Assembly (NCBI RefSeq): GCF_014656075.1
Contig: NZ_BNBS01000021.1
Span: forward strand, 1-64,000
Length of the DNA: 64,000 bases
Direction of reading: 5' to 3'
Source: Streptomyces hydrogenans
GTDB lineage: Bacteria > Actinomycetota > Actinomycetes > Streptomycetales > Streptomycetaceae
Shown: piece after piece, positions 49,355-57,707 of the stretch
How the letters are laid out: each line of letters starts with the position of its first letter
How positions within the stretch are numbered: the stretch's first letter is position 1
The notes under the pieces: generated by a model
Seen by the model: only the letters and a program-made list of their open reading frames with translations
What the model was told of the DNA's origin: nothing
Databases searched by the model: none
Made by a program: the position numbers and the translations under genes

Positions 49355-50935
49355 TCAGCGGTGGGCGAACCAGTTCGCCGCCGGCAGCAGCCGGCTGTCG
49401 TAGTCGAACAGCGCCTGGTTCTCCCAGGCGTTGCCCGACGACGGGTCCGTGGGGTCCCAGCCGTTGCCGGTCACCGCGGTCCAGGCCGGCTCCCAGTAGA
49501 CGACGCCGAGACCGCGGCCGCCCGGGACGGCCTCCACGACGTTCATCACGTCACGGAGCCACGCCGACTGGCCGGACGGGGACGCCGGGTAGCCGGAGAC
49601 CAGCTCCGACGACAGGTCGATGATGTTCTCGTGCGCGTCCTCGCTGTCCAGCCGGAAGGGATACGCGGTCTCCGCCACCATCACCTTCTTGCCGTAACGG
49701 GCCGCGATGTCGTCCAGGTTGGTCTGGAGCGAGGACAGCGCCCCGTGCCAGTAGCCGTAGAAGGACAGCGCGATCACGTCGTAACTCACGCCCTGCGCCG
49801 TGGCGTTGTCGAACCACGTGCGGTAGAGCGCGTTGTCGCCGCCGTTCGCGAGGTGCAGCGCGATCTGCGTCGACGACGAGACCGCCTTCGCCGCCGAGAT
49901 GCCGGAGTTCAGCAGCCCCGCGAGCTGCGGCCAGTTGGACGTCGAGCCCTCGGGCCACAGCATGCCGGTGTTGATCTCGTTGCCGATCTGCACCATGTCG
50001 GCCGTGGTGCCCTGCGCCTTCAGCGCGTTCAGGACGTCGTAGGTGTGGTTGTAGACGTCCGTCCTGAGCTGGCCGTACGAGTGCCCGGCCCACGCCGCGG
50101 GCTTGGACTGCGCGCCCGGGTCGGCCCAGATGTCCGAGTAGTGGAAGTCGACGAGCAGCTTCATGCCCTGCGCCTTGACGCGCTTCGCGGTGGCGAGGAC
50201 CTGCGTCTTGGTGTTGTAGCCGTCGGCCGGGTTCACCCACACCTTCAGGCGGCCGTAGGTGGCGCCCGCGCCCTTGAGGAGCGCGACCGGGTCGCCGGTC
50301 GTCCCCGCGGCGTTCTTGTACGTGGCGCCGAAGTCCTCGTTCTTCTTGAGCGCGGACAGGTCGACGCCCTTCACGGTCAGTCCGGTGGAGCCGGAGGTGA
50401 AGGTCAGGTCGTCGACGTTGAGCCAGTTGCCCGCGTTGGCGTCGGAGTTGACGCTGATCGTGCAGCCGCCGCCGACCACCTTGACCGAGGTGACGACCCG
50501 TATCCACGAGCTGGTCGTGACCGGCAGATCGGTGCGCTGCTCGGCGGAGCCGCAGTTGCGCAGGGCGAGGTAGGCCGCGTTCTGGCCGCCGCCCGAGCGC
50601 ACCCAGGCGCTCAGCGTGTACGTGCCGTCGGCGAGCCCGCTGAGGTACTGGTAGGTCTCGACCTTGTAGGCCGAGGAGGACCAGTGCGACAGGCGGTGGC
50701 CGCCGCTGTGGCCGCCCGCCTCGGTGAAGGAGGCGGCGTTCTGGCCGGCGGCCGAGTAGGTCGACCAGCCGGACGGCGTGGCCGTGCCGGCGCCGTCGCT
50801 CTCGAAGCCGGAGTTGGTGAGCGTGCTCGCGGCCACGGCCTGCTGCGCGGGCAGCGGAGCGAGCAGCAGCGCCGCGCCGAGCGCGCCGGCCAGCGTGGCG
50901 GAGCGGAGCCGGAAACGGCTTCTGATGGTGCGCAT
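49355..50935 (-). CDS. secreted endo-beta-1,4-galactanase, GH53
   Basis: A 526-aa secreted enzyme. Residues 1-36 are a Sec signal (ending AVAAS). Residues 37-182 form a carbohydrate-binding beta-sandwich (STLTNSGFESDG...NWLNVDDLTFT), followed by the GH53 barrel starting VKGVDLSALKKNEDFG. Acid/base E320 is in QIGNEINTG and nucleophile E422 in MVAETAYPF. It would cut type I arabinogalactan/galactan side chains of rhamnogalacturonan into galacto-oligosaccharides for the importer at 53468-56645. ATG at 50935 with GAAGGGA upstream. Confidence 0.95.
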   Translation of the reverse strand: MRTIRSRFRLRSATLAGALGAALLLAPLPAQQAVAASTLTNSGFESDGAGTATPSGWSTYSAAGQNAASFTEAGGHSGGHRLSHWSSSAYKVETYQYLSGLADGTYTLSAWVRSGGGQNAAYLALRNCGSAEQRTDLPVTTSSWIRVVTSVKVVGGGCTISVNSDANAGNWLNVDDLTFTSGSTGLTVKGVDLSALKKNEDFGATYKNAAGTTGDPVALLKGAGATYGRLKVWVNPADGYNTKTQVLATAKRVKAQGMKLLVDFHYSDIWADPGAQSKPAAWAGHSYGQLRTDVYNHTYDVLNALKAQGTTADMVQIGNEINTGMLWPEGSTSNWPQLAGLLNSGISAAKAVSSSTQIALHLANGGDNALYRTWFDNATAQGVSYDVIALSFYGYWHGALSSLQTNLDDIAARYGKKVMVAETAYPFRLDSEDAHENIIDLSSELVSGYPASPSGQSAWLRDVMNVVEAVPGGRGLGVVYWEPAWTAVTGNGWDPTDPSSGNAWENQALFDYDSRLLPAANWFAHR

Positions 50936-51180
50936 CGTCGAGTCCCTTCGACGGTGACGGACGGGGGAGTGGTGGTGCGGTGGCGCTGTTCCTCGGGGAC
51001 GGGGGAAACGGGTGGTACGGCTCACCCGGGGACGGCGCGGCGGGTGCGGGCCGCCCCCGGGGAGATCGGGGGCCCGACCCCGTGAGGGGGCCGGGGAGGG
51101 GGGGAGGACGGTGCGGGGACGCGTACGCGCGACCCCCGGGCGGATCGCGTACGGTTCCGGCGCGCGGACCGGCCGCCGTC

Positions 51181-51225
51181 GGCCGTCGGCCGGTCCCGAG
51201 GCGCGTGGTCCGCCGGCCGCCGGCC
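51181..51225 (-). terminator. possible terminator after GH42
   Basis: 51181-51193 and 51213-51225 can pair over 13 bp with one mismatch and a 19-nt loop, directly after the GH42 stop at 51227 on the minus strand. The remaining gap to the GH53 start is G-rich without clear sites. Confidence 0.45.
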
Positions 51226-51226
51226 G

Positions 51227-53248
51227 TCAGCTGTCCAGGTGGACGACTCCGACGTCGCCGGCCGGGACGGTGAGCGTGCCGTTCACGCGCCCGCCGCCGA
51301 GCAGCTCCGTGCCGGTGGCGTCCAGCGGCACCTTCGTCTCCTCGTCGGTGTGGTTGAGGACGAAGACGTAGTGGCCGTTCGCGCCGGCGCGGCGCACGAC
51401 CTCCACGTCCCGGGCGAGCCCGGTGCGGCTCGGGATCCCGGCGTCCTCGGCCGCCGCGGCGACGATCGCGTCCAGCGAGGCCGCGTCGAGGCGGGTGGAG
51501 ACGTACCAGGCGGTGCCCCGGCCGAGCCGGTGCCGGGTGACGGCGGGCCCGCCGGCGGCCGGCCCGTCCGCGTAGGTCCAGACGGTCTCGGCGCCGCGCG
51601 GCCGGACGAACTCGGTCCACACGTCGCCGGTGAGCGCGGCGCCGCCCGGCCCGGTCAGGCCGACCCGCTGGTGGTCCAGGAGCGGCGACCACTCGTCGAC
51701 GGTGAGGCCGAGGACGTCCCGCAGGGCGCCCGGGTAGGCGCCGGGGTGGACGGCGTCGTGCTCGTCGACGATCCCGGAGAAGTACGAGACGACCAGGGTG
51801 CCGCCGTTCTCCACGTACTCCCGCAGGTTCTGCCCGGCGGCCTCGGTCATCAGGTAGAGGGCCGGGACGACGACCAGCGGGTAGGCCGACAGGTCGGCCT
51901 CGGGGTGCGCGAAGTCCACCGTGAGGTGCCGGTCGTAGAGGGTCTCGTAGAAGCTGTCGGCGCGCTCGCGGGCGTCGTGCGCCTCGTTCGGCCGCCACTC
52001 CAGCTTCTGCGCCCACCAGGAGTGCCAGTCCCACAGCACGGCGACGTCGGGGACGGTCCGGCTGCCCCGGACCTCCTCCAGCGCGCCGAGTCCAGCGCCC
52101 AGCTCGACGACCTCGCGCCAGATCCGGGTGTCGGTGCCGCCGTGCGGGACCATCGCCGAGTGGAACTTCTCGGCGCCGCGCCGGCCCTGCCGCCACTGGA
52201 AGAACATGGCGCCCTCGGAGCCGCGGGCGACGTGGGCGAGGGAGTTGCGGGCCATCTCGCCGGGGCGCTTGGCCGGGTTGCGCGGCTGCCAGTTCACGCC
52301 CGAGGTGGAGTGCTCCAGGAGCAGCCAGGGGGCGCCGCCGGCGACGGAGCGGGTGAGGTCGGCGGCCATCGCGAGGTTCACGTGGGTGCGCCGGCCGTCG
52401 GTGATCAGGTAGTGGTCGTTGGTGACGAGGTCGACCTCGCGGCCCCAGGCCCAGTAGTCGATCGAGTCGCACTGGCTGAGCGCGGTCATGAAGTTGGTGG
52501 TGACCGGGACGCCGGGGGACAGCTCGTGGAGCACGTCCCGCTCCGCGCGGAAGTTCTCGCGGATGGTGGCGTCGGCGAAGCGGCGGTAGTCCAGCTGCTG
52601 GGCCGGGTTGCCGACGGTCGGGGTGGCGCGGGGCGGCAGGATCTCCTCGTACGTGCCGTACCGCTGGCCCCAGAAGGCCGTGCCCCACGCTTCGTTCACG
52701 GCCTCGACGGAGCCGTACGTGCCGTCCAGCCAGCGCCGGAAGTGCGCCGCGCAGCCGTCGCAGTAGCAGGCGCTGACGGGGACGCCGTACTCGTTGTGGA
52801 CGTGCCAGAGCGCGAGCGCCGGGTGGGCGGCGTAGCGGCGGGCCAGCTCGGTGGTGATCCGGACGGCGGCCTCGCGGTAGGCGGGGGAGCTGTGGCAGAT
52901 CGCGCCGCGCGAGCCGTAGGCGAGGCGGACGCCGTCGGCGGTGACGGGCAGCGCCTCGGGGTGCGCGCGGTAGAACCAGGCGGGCGGGGCGACGGTGGGG
53001 GTGCCGAGGTCGACCCGGATGCCGTGCGCGTGCAGCAGGTCGAGGACGCGGTCGAGCCAGCCGAAGTCGTACCGGCCCGGCTCGGGCTCCAGGAGCGCCC
53101 AGGAGAAGATCCCGACGCTCACCATGGTGACGCCGGCCTCGCGCATCAGCCGTACGTCCTCCTGCCAGACGCTTTCCGGCCATTGTTCGGGGTTGTAGTC
53201 CCCGCCGAACGCGAGCCGGGTCAGGCCCTTGGGGGTCGTCGCTGACAT
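51227..53248 (-). CDS. GH42 beta-galactosidase with zinc cluster
   Basis: A 673-aa intracellular beta-galactosidase. It opens with LAFGGDYNPEQWPESVW; acid/base E153 is in WHVHNEYG and nucleophile E312 in LLLEHSTS. The four zinc-binding cysteines of GH42 are present: C118 (GAICHS) and C161, C163, C166 (CYCDGC). It would release galactose from imported galacto-oligosaccharides to feed the galactonate operon. AGGAGAG lies ahead of the ATG. It is divergent from the importer and shares a control region with two operators. Confidence 0.95.
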   Translation of the reverse strand: MSATTPKGLTRLAFGGDYNPEQWPESVWQEDVRLMREAGVTMVSVGIFSWALLEPEPGRYDFGWLDRVLDLLHAHGIRVDLGTPTVAPPAWFYRAHPEALPVTADGVRLAYGSRGAICHSSPAYREAAVRITTELARRYAAHPALALWHVHNEYGVPVSACYCDGCAAHFRRWLDGTYGSVEAVNEAWGTAFWGQRYGTYEEILPPRATPTVGNPAQQLDYRRFADATIRENFRAERDVLHELSPGVPVTTNFMTALSQCDSIDYWAWGREVDLVTNDHYLITDGRRTHVNLAMAADLTRSVAGGAPWLLLEHSTSGVNWQPRNPAKRPGEMARNSLAHVARGSEGAMFFQWRQGRRGAEKFHSAMVPHGGTDTRIWREVVELGAGLGALEEVRGSRTVPDVAVLWDWHSWWAQKLEWRPNEAHDARERADSFYETLYDRHLTVDFAHPEADLSAYPLVVVPALYLMTEAAGQNLREYVENGGTLVVSYFSGIVDEHDAVHPGAYPGALRDVLGLTVDEWSPLLDHQRVGLTGPGGAALTGDVWTEFVRPRGAETVWTYADGPAAGGPAVTRHRLGRGTAWYVSTRLDAASLDAIVAAAAEDAGIPSRTGLARDVEVVRRAGANGHYVFVLNHTDEETKVPLDATGTELLGGGRVNGTLTVPAGDVGVVHLDS

Positions 53249-53302
53249 GAGTCTCTCCTGAGCACCTGTGGATCGGGAAGGGGGGTGTTCGTTTGCCGTG
53301 GC

Positions 53303-53316
53303 TGTGAACGTACACA
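53303..53316. promoter_or_regulatory. LacI operator TGTGAACGTACACA
   Basis: Near-perfect 14-nt palindrome (two mismatched positions) over the -10 of the GH42 promoter, which reads TTGCCA (53337-53332), 17 nt, TGTACG (53314-53309) on the minus strand. Confidence 0.65.
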
Positions 53317-53364
53317 CATCCGGTTTCGATGTGGCAACGCAACATAACCGCACAGGAACAACCA

Positions 53365-53393
53365 TTGACAAGTGTCCAGAACGTTTCTCTACT
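53365..53393 (+). promoter_or_regulatory. importer promoter, TTGACA-17-TCTACT
   Basis: Consensus -35 TTGACA at 53365-53370, 17-nt spacer, -10-like TCTACT at 53388-53393. The operator at 53392-53407 overlaps its downstream edge. Confidence 0.6.
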
Positions 53394-53407
53394 GTGAACG
53401 CTCACAG
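53392..53407. promoter_or_regulatory. LacI operator CTGTGAACGCTCACAG
   Basis: Six-base arms CTGTGA/TCACAG around ACGC. Shares TGTGAACG with the site at 53303 and lies at the start of the importer transcript, 60 nt before the binding-protein gene. Confidence 0.72.
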
Positions 53408-53467
53408 ATGCATGGTCGGCCTCTCCGTCCGATGGAGAGGCCCCTTTCGGTCAGGGAGAACCCACCC

Positions 53468-54784
53468 ATGCCCCAGATCACGCGCCGCAGCCTCGCCGCC
53501 GCCACCGCCGTCCTCCTCGGCGCCACCGCGCTCACCGCCTGTGGATCCGACTCCGGCGGCGAGGCGGGTGCCGAGTCCGGCCCCGTCGAGCTCACCTACT
53601 GGGCCTGGGCGCCCGGCATGGACAAGGTGGCCGCCCTCTGGAACGCCCAGCACCCCGAGGTCAAGGTCACGGTCCAGAAGCAGGCCTCCGGCGACGACCT
53701 CGTCACCAAGATCATCACGGCCGCCAAGGCCCACAAGGGCCCGGACCTCGTCCAGGCCGAGTACCAGGCGCTCCCGACCCTGGTCAGCAACGACGCCCTC
53801 GCCGACATAGCCAAGGAGGTCCAGGGCGTCGAGAAGCAGTTCGCCCCCGGCGTCTGGCAGCAGACCACCCTCGGCGGCGACGCGGTCTACGCCCTGCCCC
53901 AGGACTCCGGCCCGCTGATGTTCTTCTACCGCCAGGACCTCTTCGAGGAGTACGGCCTCACCGTCCCCACCACCTGGGACGAGTTCGCCGAGACCGCCCG
54001 CGCCCTCAAGAAGAAGGCCCCCAAGAAGGCCCTGACCACCTTCTCCGCCAACGACTCCGGCCTCTTCGCCGGCCTCTCCCAGCAGGCCGGCGCCCAGTGG
54101 TGGACCTTCGAGGGCGACAACTGGAAGGTCGGCATCGACGACGACGCCACGCGCAAGGTCACCGACTTCTGGGGCGGCCTCGTCGCCGAGGGCGCCATCG
54201 ACAACCAGCCCATGTACACCCCCGCCTGGAACAAGGCCCTCAACACCGGCGAACAGCTCGCCTGGGTCTCCGCCGTCTGGGCCCCCGGCACCCTCGGCAC
54301 CGCCGCCCCCGACACCAAGGGCAAGTGGGCCATGGCCCCCCTCCCGCAGTGGAACAAGGGCGAGAACGCCACCGGCAGCTGGGGCGGCTCCTCCACCGCC
54401 GTCACCAGCGACTCGAAGCACAAGGAAGCCGCCGCCCGGTTCGCCACCTGGCTGAACACCGACCCCGAGGCGCTCGCCGCCCTCGTCAAGGAGAGCGGCA
54501 TCTACCCCGCCGCCACCGCCGCCCAGACCAGCGGCGCCCTCGCCAAGGCCCCCGACTACTTCGCCAACCAGCCCGACTTCTACACCAGGGCCGCCGAGAT
54601 CGCGAAGACCACCGCGCCCGCCGCCTGGGGCCCCAACGTGAACGTCGCCTACACCGCCTTCAAGGACGAGTTCGGCAAGGCCGCCAAGGCCAGGACCGAG
54701 GCCGCCTTCGGCGCCGCCCTCACCAAGCTCCAGGACACCACCGTGGCCGACCTGGAGAAGCAGGGCTTCGGAGTCGCCAAGTGA
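53468..54784 (+). CDS. ABC galacto-oligosaccharide importer, solute-binding lipoprotein
   Basis: A 438-aa family 1 binding protein with signal peptide and lipobox LTAC (Cys25). The mature region begins ELTYWAWAPGMDKVAALWNA and contains YALPQDSGPLMFFYRQDLFE, a CUT1 signature. It is flanked by GH42/GH53 genes and two matching permeases, so galactan-derived oligosaccharides are the likely ligands. ATG at 53468 with AGGGAGA upstream. It is close in size and type to the pectin operon protein at 3965. Confidence 0.93.
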   Translation: MPQITRRSLAAATAVLLGATALTACGSDSGGEAGAESGPVELTYWAWAPGMDKVAALWNAQHPEVKVTVQKQASGDDLVTKIITAAKAHKGPDLVQAEYQALPTLVSNDALADIAKEVQGVEKQFAPGVWQQTTLGGDAVYALPQDSGPLMFFYRQDLFEEYGLTVPTTWDEFAETARALKKKAPKKALTTFSANDSGLFAGLSQQAGAQWWTFEGDNWKVGIDDDATRKVTDFWGGLVAEGAIDNQPMYTPAWNKALNTGEQLAWVSAVWAPGTLGTAAPDTKGKWAMAPLPQWNKGENATGSWGGSSTAVTSDSKHKEAAARFATWLNTDPEALAALVKESGIYPAATAAQTSGALAKAPDYFANQPDFYTRAAEIAKTTAPAAWGPNVNVAYTAFKDEFGKAAKARTEAAFGAALTKLQDTTVADLEKQGFGVAK

Positions 54785-55713
54785 CGCAGCCCCCCAAGGG
54801 CGCGCGCCGGTCGTACGGGGTCAAGACGGCCCCGTACGGCTTCCTCCTCCCCGCCGCCCTCCTCTTCCTCCTCTTCTTCGCGCTGCCCATCGGCTACGCG
54901 CTCTGGCTCAGCGTCCACAAGGTCGAGATCAAGGGACTCGGCCTCGGCAAGGGCGCCAAGTCCGAGGTCTGGGCCGGCCTGGAGAACTACGGCTCCGCCC
55001 TCGCCGACCCCGAATTCCTCGGCAGCGCCCTGCGCGTCCTCGGCTACGGCGCCCTCGTCGTCCCCGTGATGCTCGGCCTTGCCCTCCTCTTCGCGCTCCT
55101 GCTCGACTCCGAGCGCGTCCGGGGCCGCTCCTTCGCCCGGCTGGCGATCTTCCTGCCGTACGCCGTGCCCGGCGTCATCGCCGCCGTCCTGTGGGGCTTC
55201 CTCTACCTCCCCGACGTCAGCCCCTTCCACTTCCTCCTGGAGAAGGCCGGACTCCCGCAGCCCGACCTCATGGACGGCGGACCCCTCTACCTCGCGATGT
55301 CCAACATCGCGGTCTGGGGCGGCACCGGCTTCAACATGATCGTCATCTACACCTCGCTGCGCGCCCTGCCCACCGAGGTCTTCGAGGCGGCCAAGCTCGA
55401 CGGCTGCTCCGAACTCCAGATCGCGCTCCGCATCAAGATCCCGATGGTGATGCCCTCCCTGGTCCTCACCTTCTTCTTCTCGATCATCGCCACCCTCCAG
55501 GTCTTCAACGAGCCCATGACGCTCAAGCCGCTCACCAACGGCATCCCCTCCACCTGGAGCCCCCTGATGAAGGTCTACAACGACGCGTTCACCGGCGGGA
55601 ACATCTACGCGGCCTCCGCCACGGCCGTCGTGCTCGCCCTCGCCACCTTCGCGCTCTCCTTCGCCCTCCTCAGGATCTCCAACCGCCGCACCACGCAAGG
55701 AGCCGGCCGATGA
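54781..55713 (+). CDS. ABC importer permease, MalF/CUT1 type
   Basis: A 310-aa permease with about six membrane segments, the first at FLLPAALLFLLFFALPIGYA. The EAA loop is EAAKLDGCSELQIALRIKIP. GTG start in a GTGA overlap with the binding-protein stop; the stop overlaps the next permease. Confidence 0.94.
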   Translation: MTQPPKGARRSYGVKTAPYGFLLPAALLFLLFFALPIGYALWLSVHKVEIKGLGLGKGAKSEVWAGLENYGSALADPEFLGSALRVLGYGALVVPVMLGLALLFALLLDSERVRGRSFARLAIFLPYAVPGVIAAVLWGFLYLPDVSPFHFLLEKAGLPQPDLMDGGPLYLAMSNIAVWGGTGFNMIVIYTSLRALPTEVFEAAKLDGCSELQIALRIKIPMVMPSLVLTFFFSIIATLQVFNEPMTLKPLTNGIPSTWSPLMKVYNDAFTGGNIYAASATAVVLALATFALSFALLRISNRRTTQGAGR

Positions 55714-56645
55714 CCGGTCACGCCACCCCGGCGCTCCGCAAGGCGCCCCCCGCCGCCGGCACCACCCCCGGCACCGCGCAGGCCCCGCCCGCCCCCGGCA
55801 CGGCCGGCCCGGCCCCCCGCCGCACCGCCCTGCTGCCCACCGCGGCCCTGATCCTCGGCGCCCTCTACTGCCTGCTGCCGGTCGCCTGGGTCGTCGTCGC
55901 CGCCACCAAGGCCGACGACGAGCTCTTCTCCACCTTCACCTTCCTGCCCGGCACCGGCCTCGCCGACAACCTCGGCGAACTCACCGCCTACCGCGACGGC
56001 ATCTACTGGAAGTGGATGGGCAACTCGGTCCTCTACGCCGGCCTCGGCGCCCTCCTGTCGACCGTCGTCTCCGCCTTCGCCGGCTACGCCCTCGCCGTCT
56101 ACCGCTTCCGGGGCCGCGAGCTCTTCTTCAACGTCATGCTCACCGGCGTCCTCATGCCCCCGGTCATCCTCGCCATCCCGCAGTACCTCCTCATGGCCGA
56201 GGCCGACCTCACCGACAGCTACCTCTCCGTGCTGCTGCCGCTGATCCTCTCCCCGTACGGCGTCTACCTCGGGCGCATCTACGCCGAGGCCGCCATCCCC
56301 GCCGAACTGGTCGAGGCGGGCCGCGTGGACGGCGCCGGAGAGTGGCGGATCTTCACCCGGATCGCCGTGCCCATGCTCGGCCCCGGCCTCGTGACGATCT
56401 TCCTCTTCCAGTTCGTCGCCATCTGGAACAACTTCCTGCTGCCCTTCATCATGCTCGGCGACGACGAGAAGTTCCCCATGACCGTCGGCCTGTTCACCCT
56501 CCTCAAGCAGGGCGCCAGCCAGCCCGCCCTCTACACCCTGGTGATCACCGGCGCCCTGCTCGCCGTCCTCCCGCTGATCGCCCTCTTCCTCGTCATCCAG
56601 CGGTTCTGGAGCCTCGACCTGCTGTCCGGCGCCGTAAAGTCCTGA
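55710..56645 (+). CDS. ABC importer permease, MalG/CUT1 type
   Basis: A 311-aa permease. An extended Pro/Ala/Thr tail (about residues 1-38) precedes ALILGALYCLLPVAWVVVAA. The EAA-type loop is EAGRVDGAGEWRIFTRIAVP and the protein ends in the usual LSGAVKS. ATGA overlap with the first permease. Confidence 0.94.
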   Translation: MTGHATPALRKAPPAAGTTPGTAQAPPAPGTAGPAPRRTALLPTAALILGALYCLLPVAWVVVAATKADDELFSTFTFLPGTGLADNLGELTAYRDGIYWKWMGNSVLYAGLGALLSTVVSAFAGYALAVYRFRGRELFFNVMLTGVLMPPVILAIPQYLLMAEADLTDSYLSVLLPLILSPYGVYLGRIYAEAAIPAELVEAGRVDGAGEWRIFTRIAVPMLGPGLVTIFLFQFVAIWNNFLLPFIMLGDDEKFPMTVGLFTLLKQGASQPALYTLVITGALLAVLPLIALFLVIQRFWSLDLLSGAVKS

Positions 56646-56674
56646 ACACAGGGGAACGAGGGGAAACACACAGC

Positions 56675-57700
56675 ATGAGCACAGCAGCGAGCAGGCGCCG
56701 ACCGGCGACCATCCACGACGTGGCCCGCGAGGCCGGCGTCTCGCGCGGCACCGTCTCCCGCGTCCTCAACGGCGGCCACTACGTCAGCCCCGCGGCCAAG
56801 GCGGCCGTCGACGCCGCGATCCGCAGAACGGGGTACGTCGTCAACCGGCACGCCCGCTCGCTGATCACCGGCAAGTCCGACTCCGTCGCCTTCCTCCTCA
56901 CCGAGCCGCAGGAGCGCTTCTTCGAGGACCCCAACTTCAACGTCCTCCTGCGCGCCTGCACCCAGGCCCTCGCCGACCGCGACATCCCCCTGATCCTGAT
57001 GATCGCGGGCACCGAGGACGAGCGCCGCCGCAACCTCCGCTACATCGAGGCCGGCCACGTCGACGGCGTCCTCCTCGTCTCCAGCCACTCCGGCGACCCC
57101 GTCGTGGCCCGGCTGCACGAGGCCGGCGTGCCCGTCGTCGCCTGCGGCAAGCCGCTCGGCCAGACCACCCGCATCGGCTACGTCGCCGCCGACGACCGCG
57201 ACGGAGCCCGCGAGATGGTCCGCCACCTGCACGCCACCGGCCGGCGCCGCATCGCCACGGTCACCGGCCCGCTCGACACCCCCGGCGGCGTCGAGCGGCT
57301 CGCCGGCTACCGCGAGACCCTCGCCGCCTGCGGCCTCCCCGCCGACGACGCCCTCGTCGTCACCGGCGACTACAGCCGCGCCAGCGGCGCCGAGGCCGCC
57401 CGCACCCTCCTGGAGCGGGCCCCCGACATCGACGCCGTCTTCGTCGCCTCCGACCTGATGGCCCAGGGCGTCCTCGACGCCCTCGCCCGGGCCGGCAAGC
57501 GCGTCCCCGAGGACATCGCCGTCGGCGGCTTCGACGACTCCCCGGCCGCGCTCTCCTCCCAGCCTCCGCTCACCACCATCCGGCAGCCCTGGGACCGGAT
57601 CAGCGCCGAGATGGTCCGCACCCTCCTCGCCCGGATAGCGGGCGAGGACCCGGCGACCGTCATCCTCCCCACCGAACTGGTGGTCCGCGAGTCCGCCTGA
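56675..57700 (+). CDS. LacI-family regulator of the galactan locus
   Basis: A 341-aa repressor. The HTH is TIHDVAREAGVSRGTVSRVL with hinge VVNRHARSLITGKSDS; the effector domain has DAVFVASDLMAQGVLDAL and VGGFDDSPAAL. It is the last gene of the importer operon, 29 nt after the permease, with AGGGGA upstream. Two TGTGAACG-type palindromes in the 53249-53467 gap are its probable targets; it would then repress GH42, the importer and itself. The ligand is probably a galacto-oligosaccharide. Confidence 0.93.
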   Translation: MSTAASRRRPATIHDVAREAGVSRGTVSRVLNGGHYVSPAAKAAVDAAIRRTGYVVNRHARSLITGKSDSVAFLLTEPQERFFEDPNFNVLLRACTQALADRDIPLILMIAGTEDERRRNLRYIEAGHVDGVLLVSSHSGDPVVARLHEAGVPVVACGKPLGQTTRIGYVAADDRDGAREMVRHLHATGRRRIATVTGPLDTPGGVERLAGYRETLAACGLPADDALVVTGDYSRASGAEAARTLLERAPDIDAVFVASDLMAQGVLDALARAGKRVPEDIAVGGFDDSPAALSSQPPLTTIRQPWDRISAEMVRTLLARIAGEDPATVILPTELVVRESA

Positions 57701-57707
57701 CCCCGCC

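Noticed and set aside
57701..57707. Terminator between the galactan LacI gene and lutC
   Set aside because: Only 7 nt separate the convergent stops, leaving no space for a hairpin outside coding sequence.
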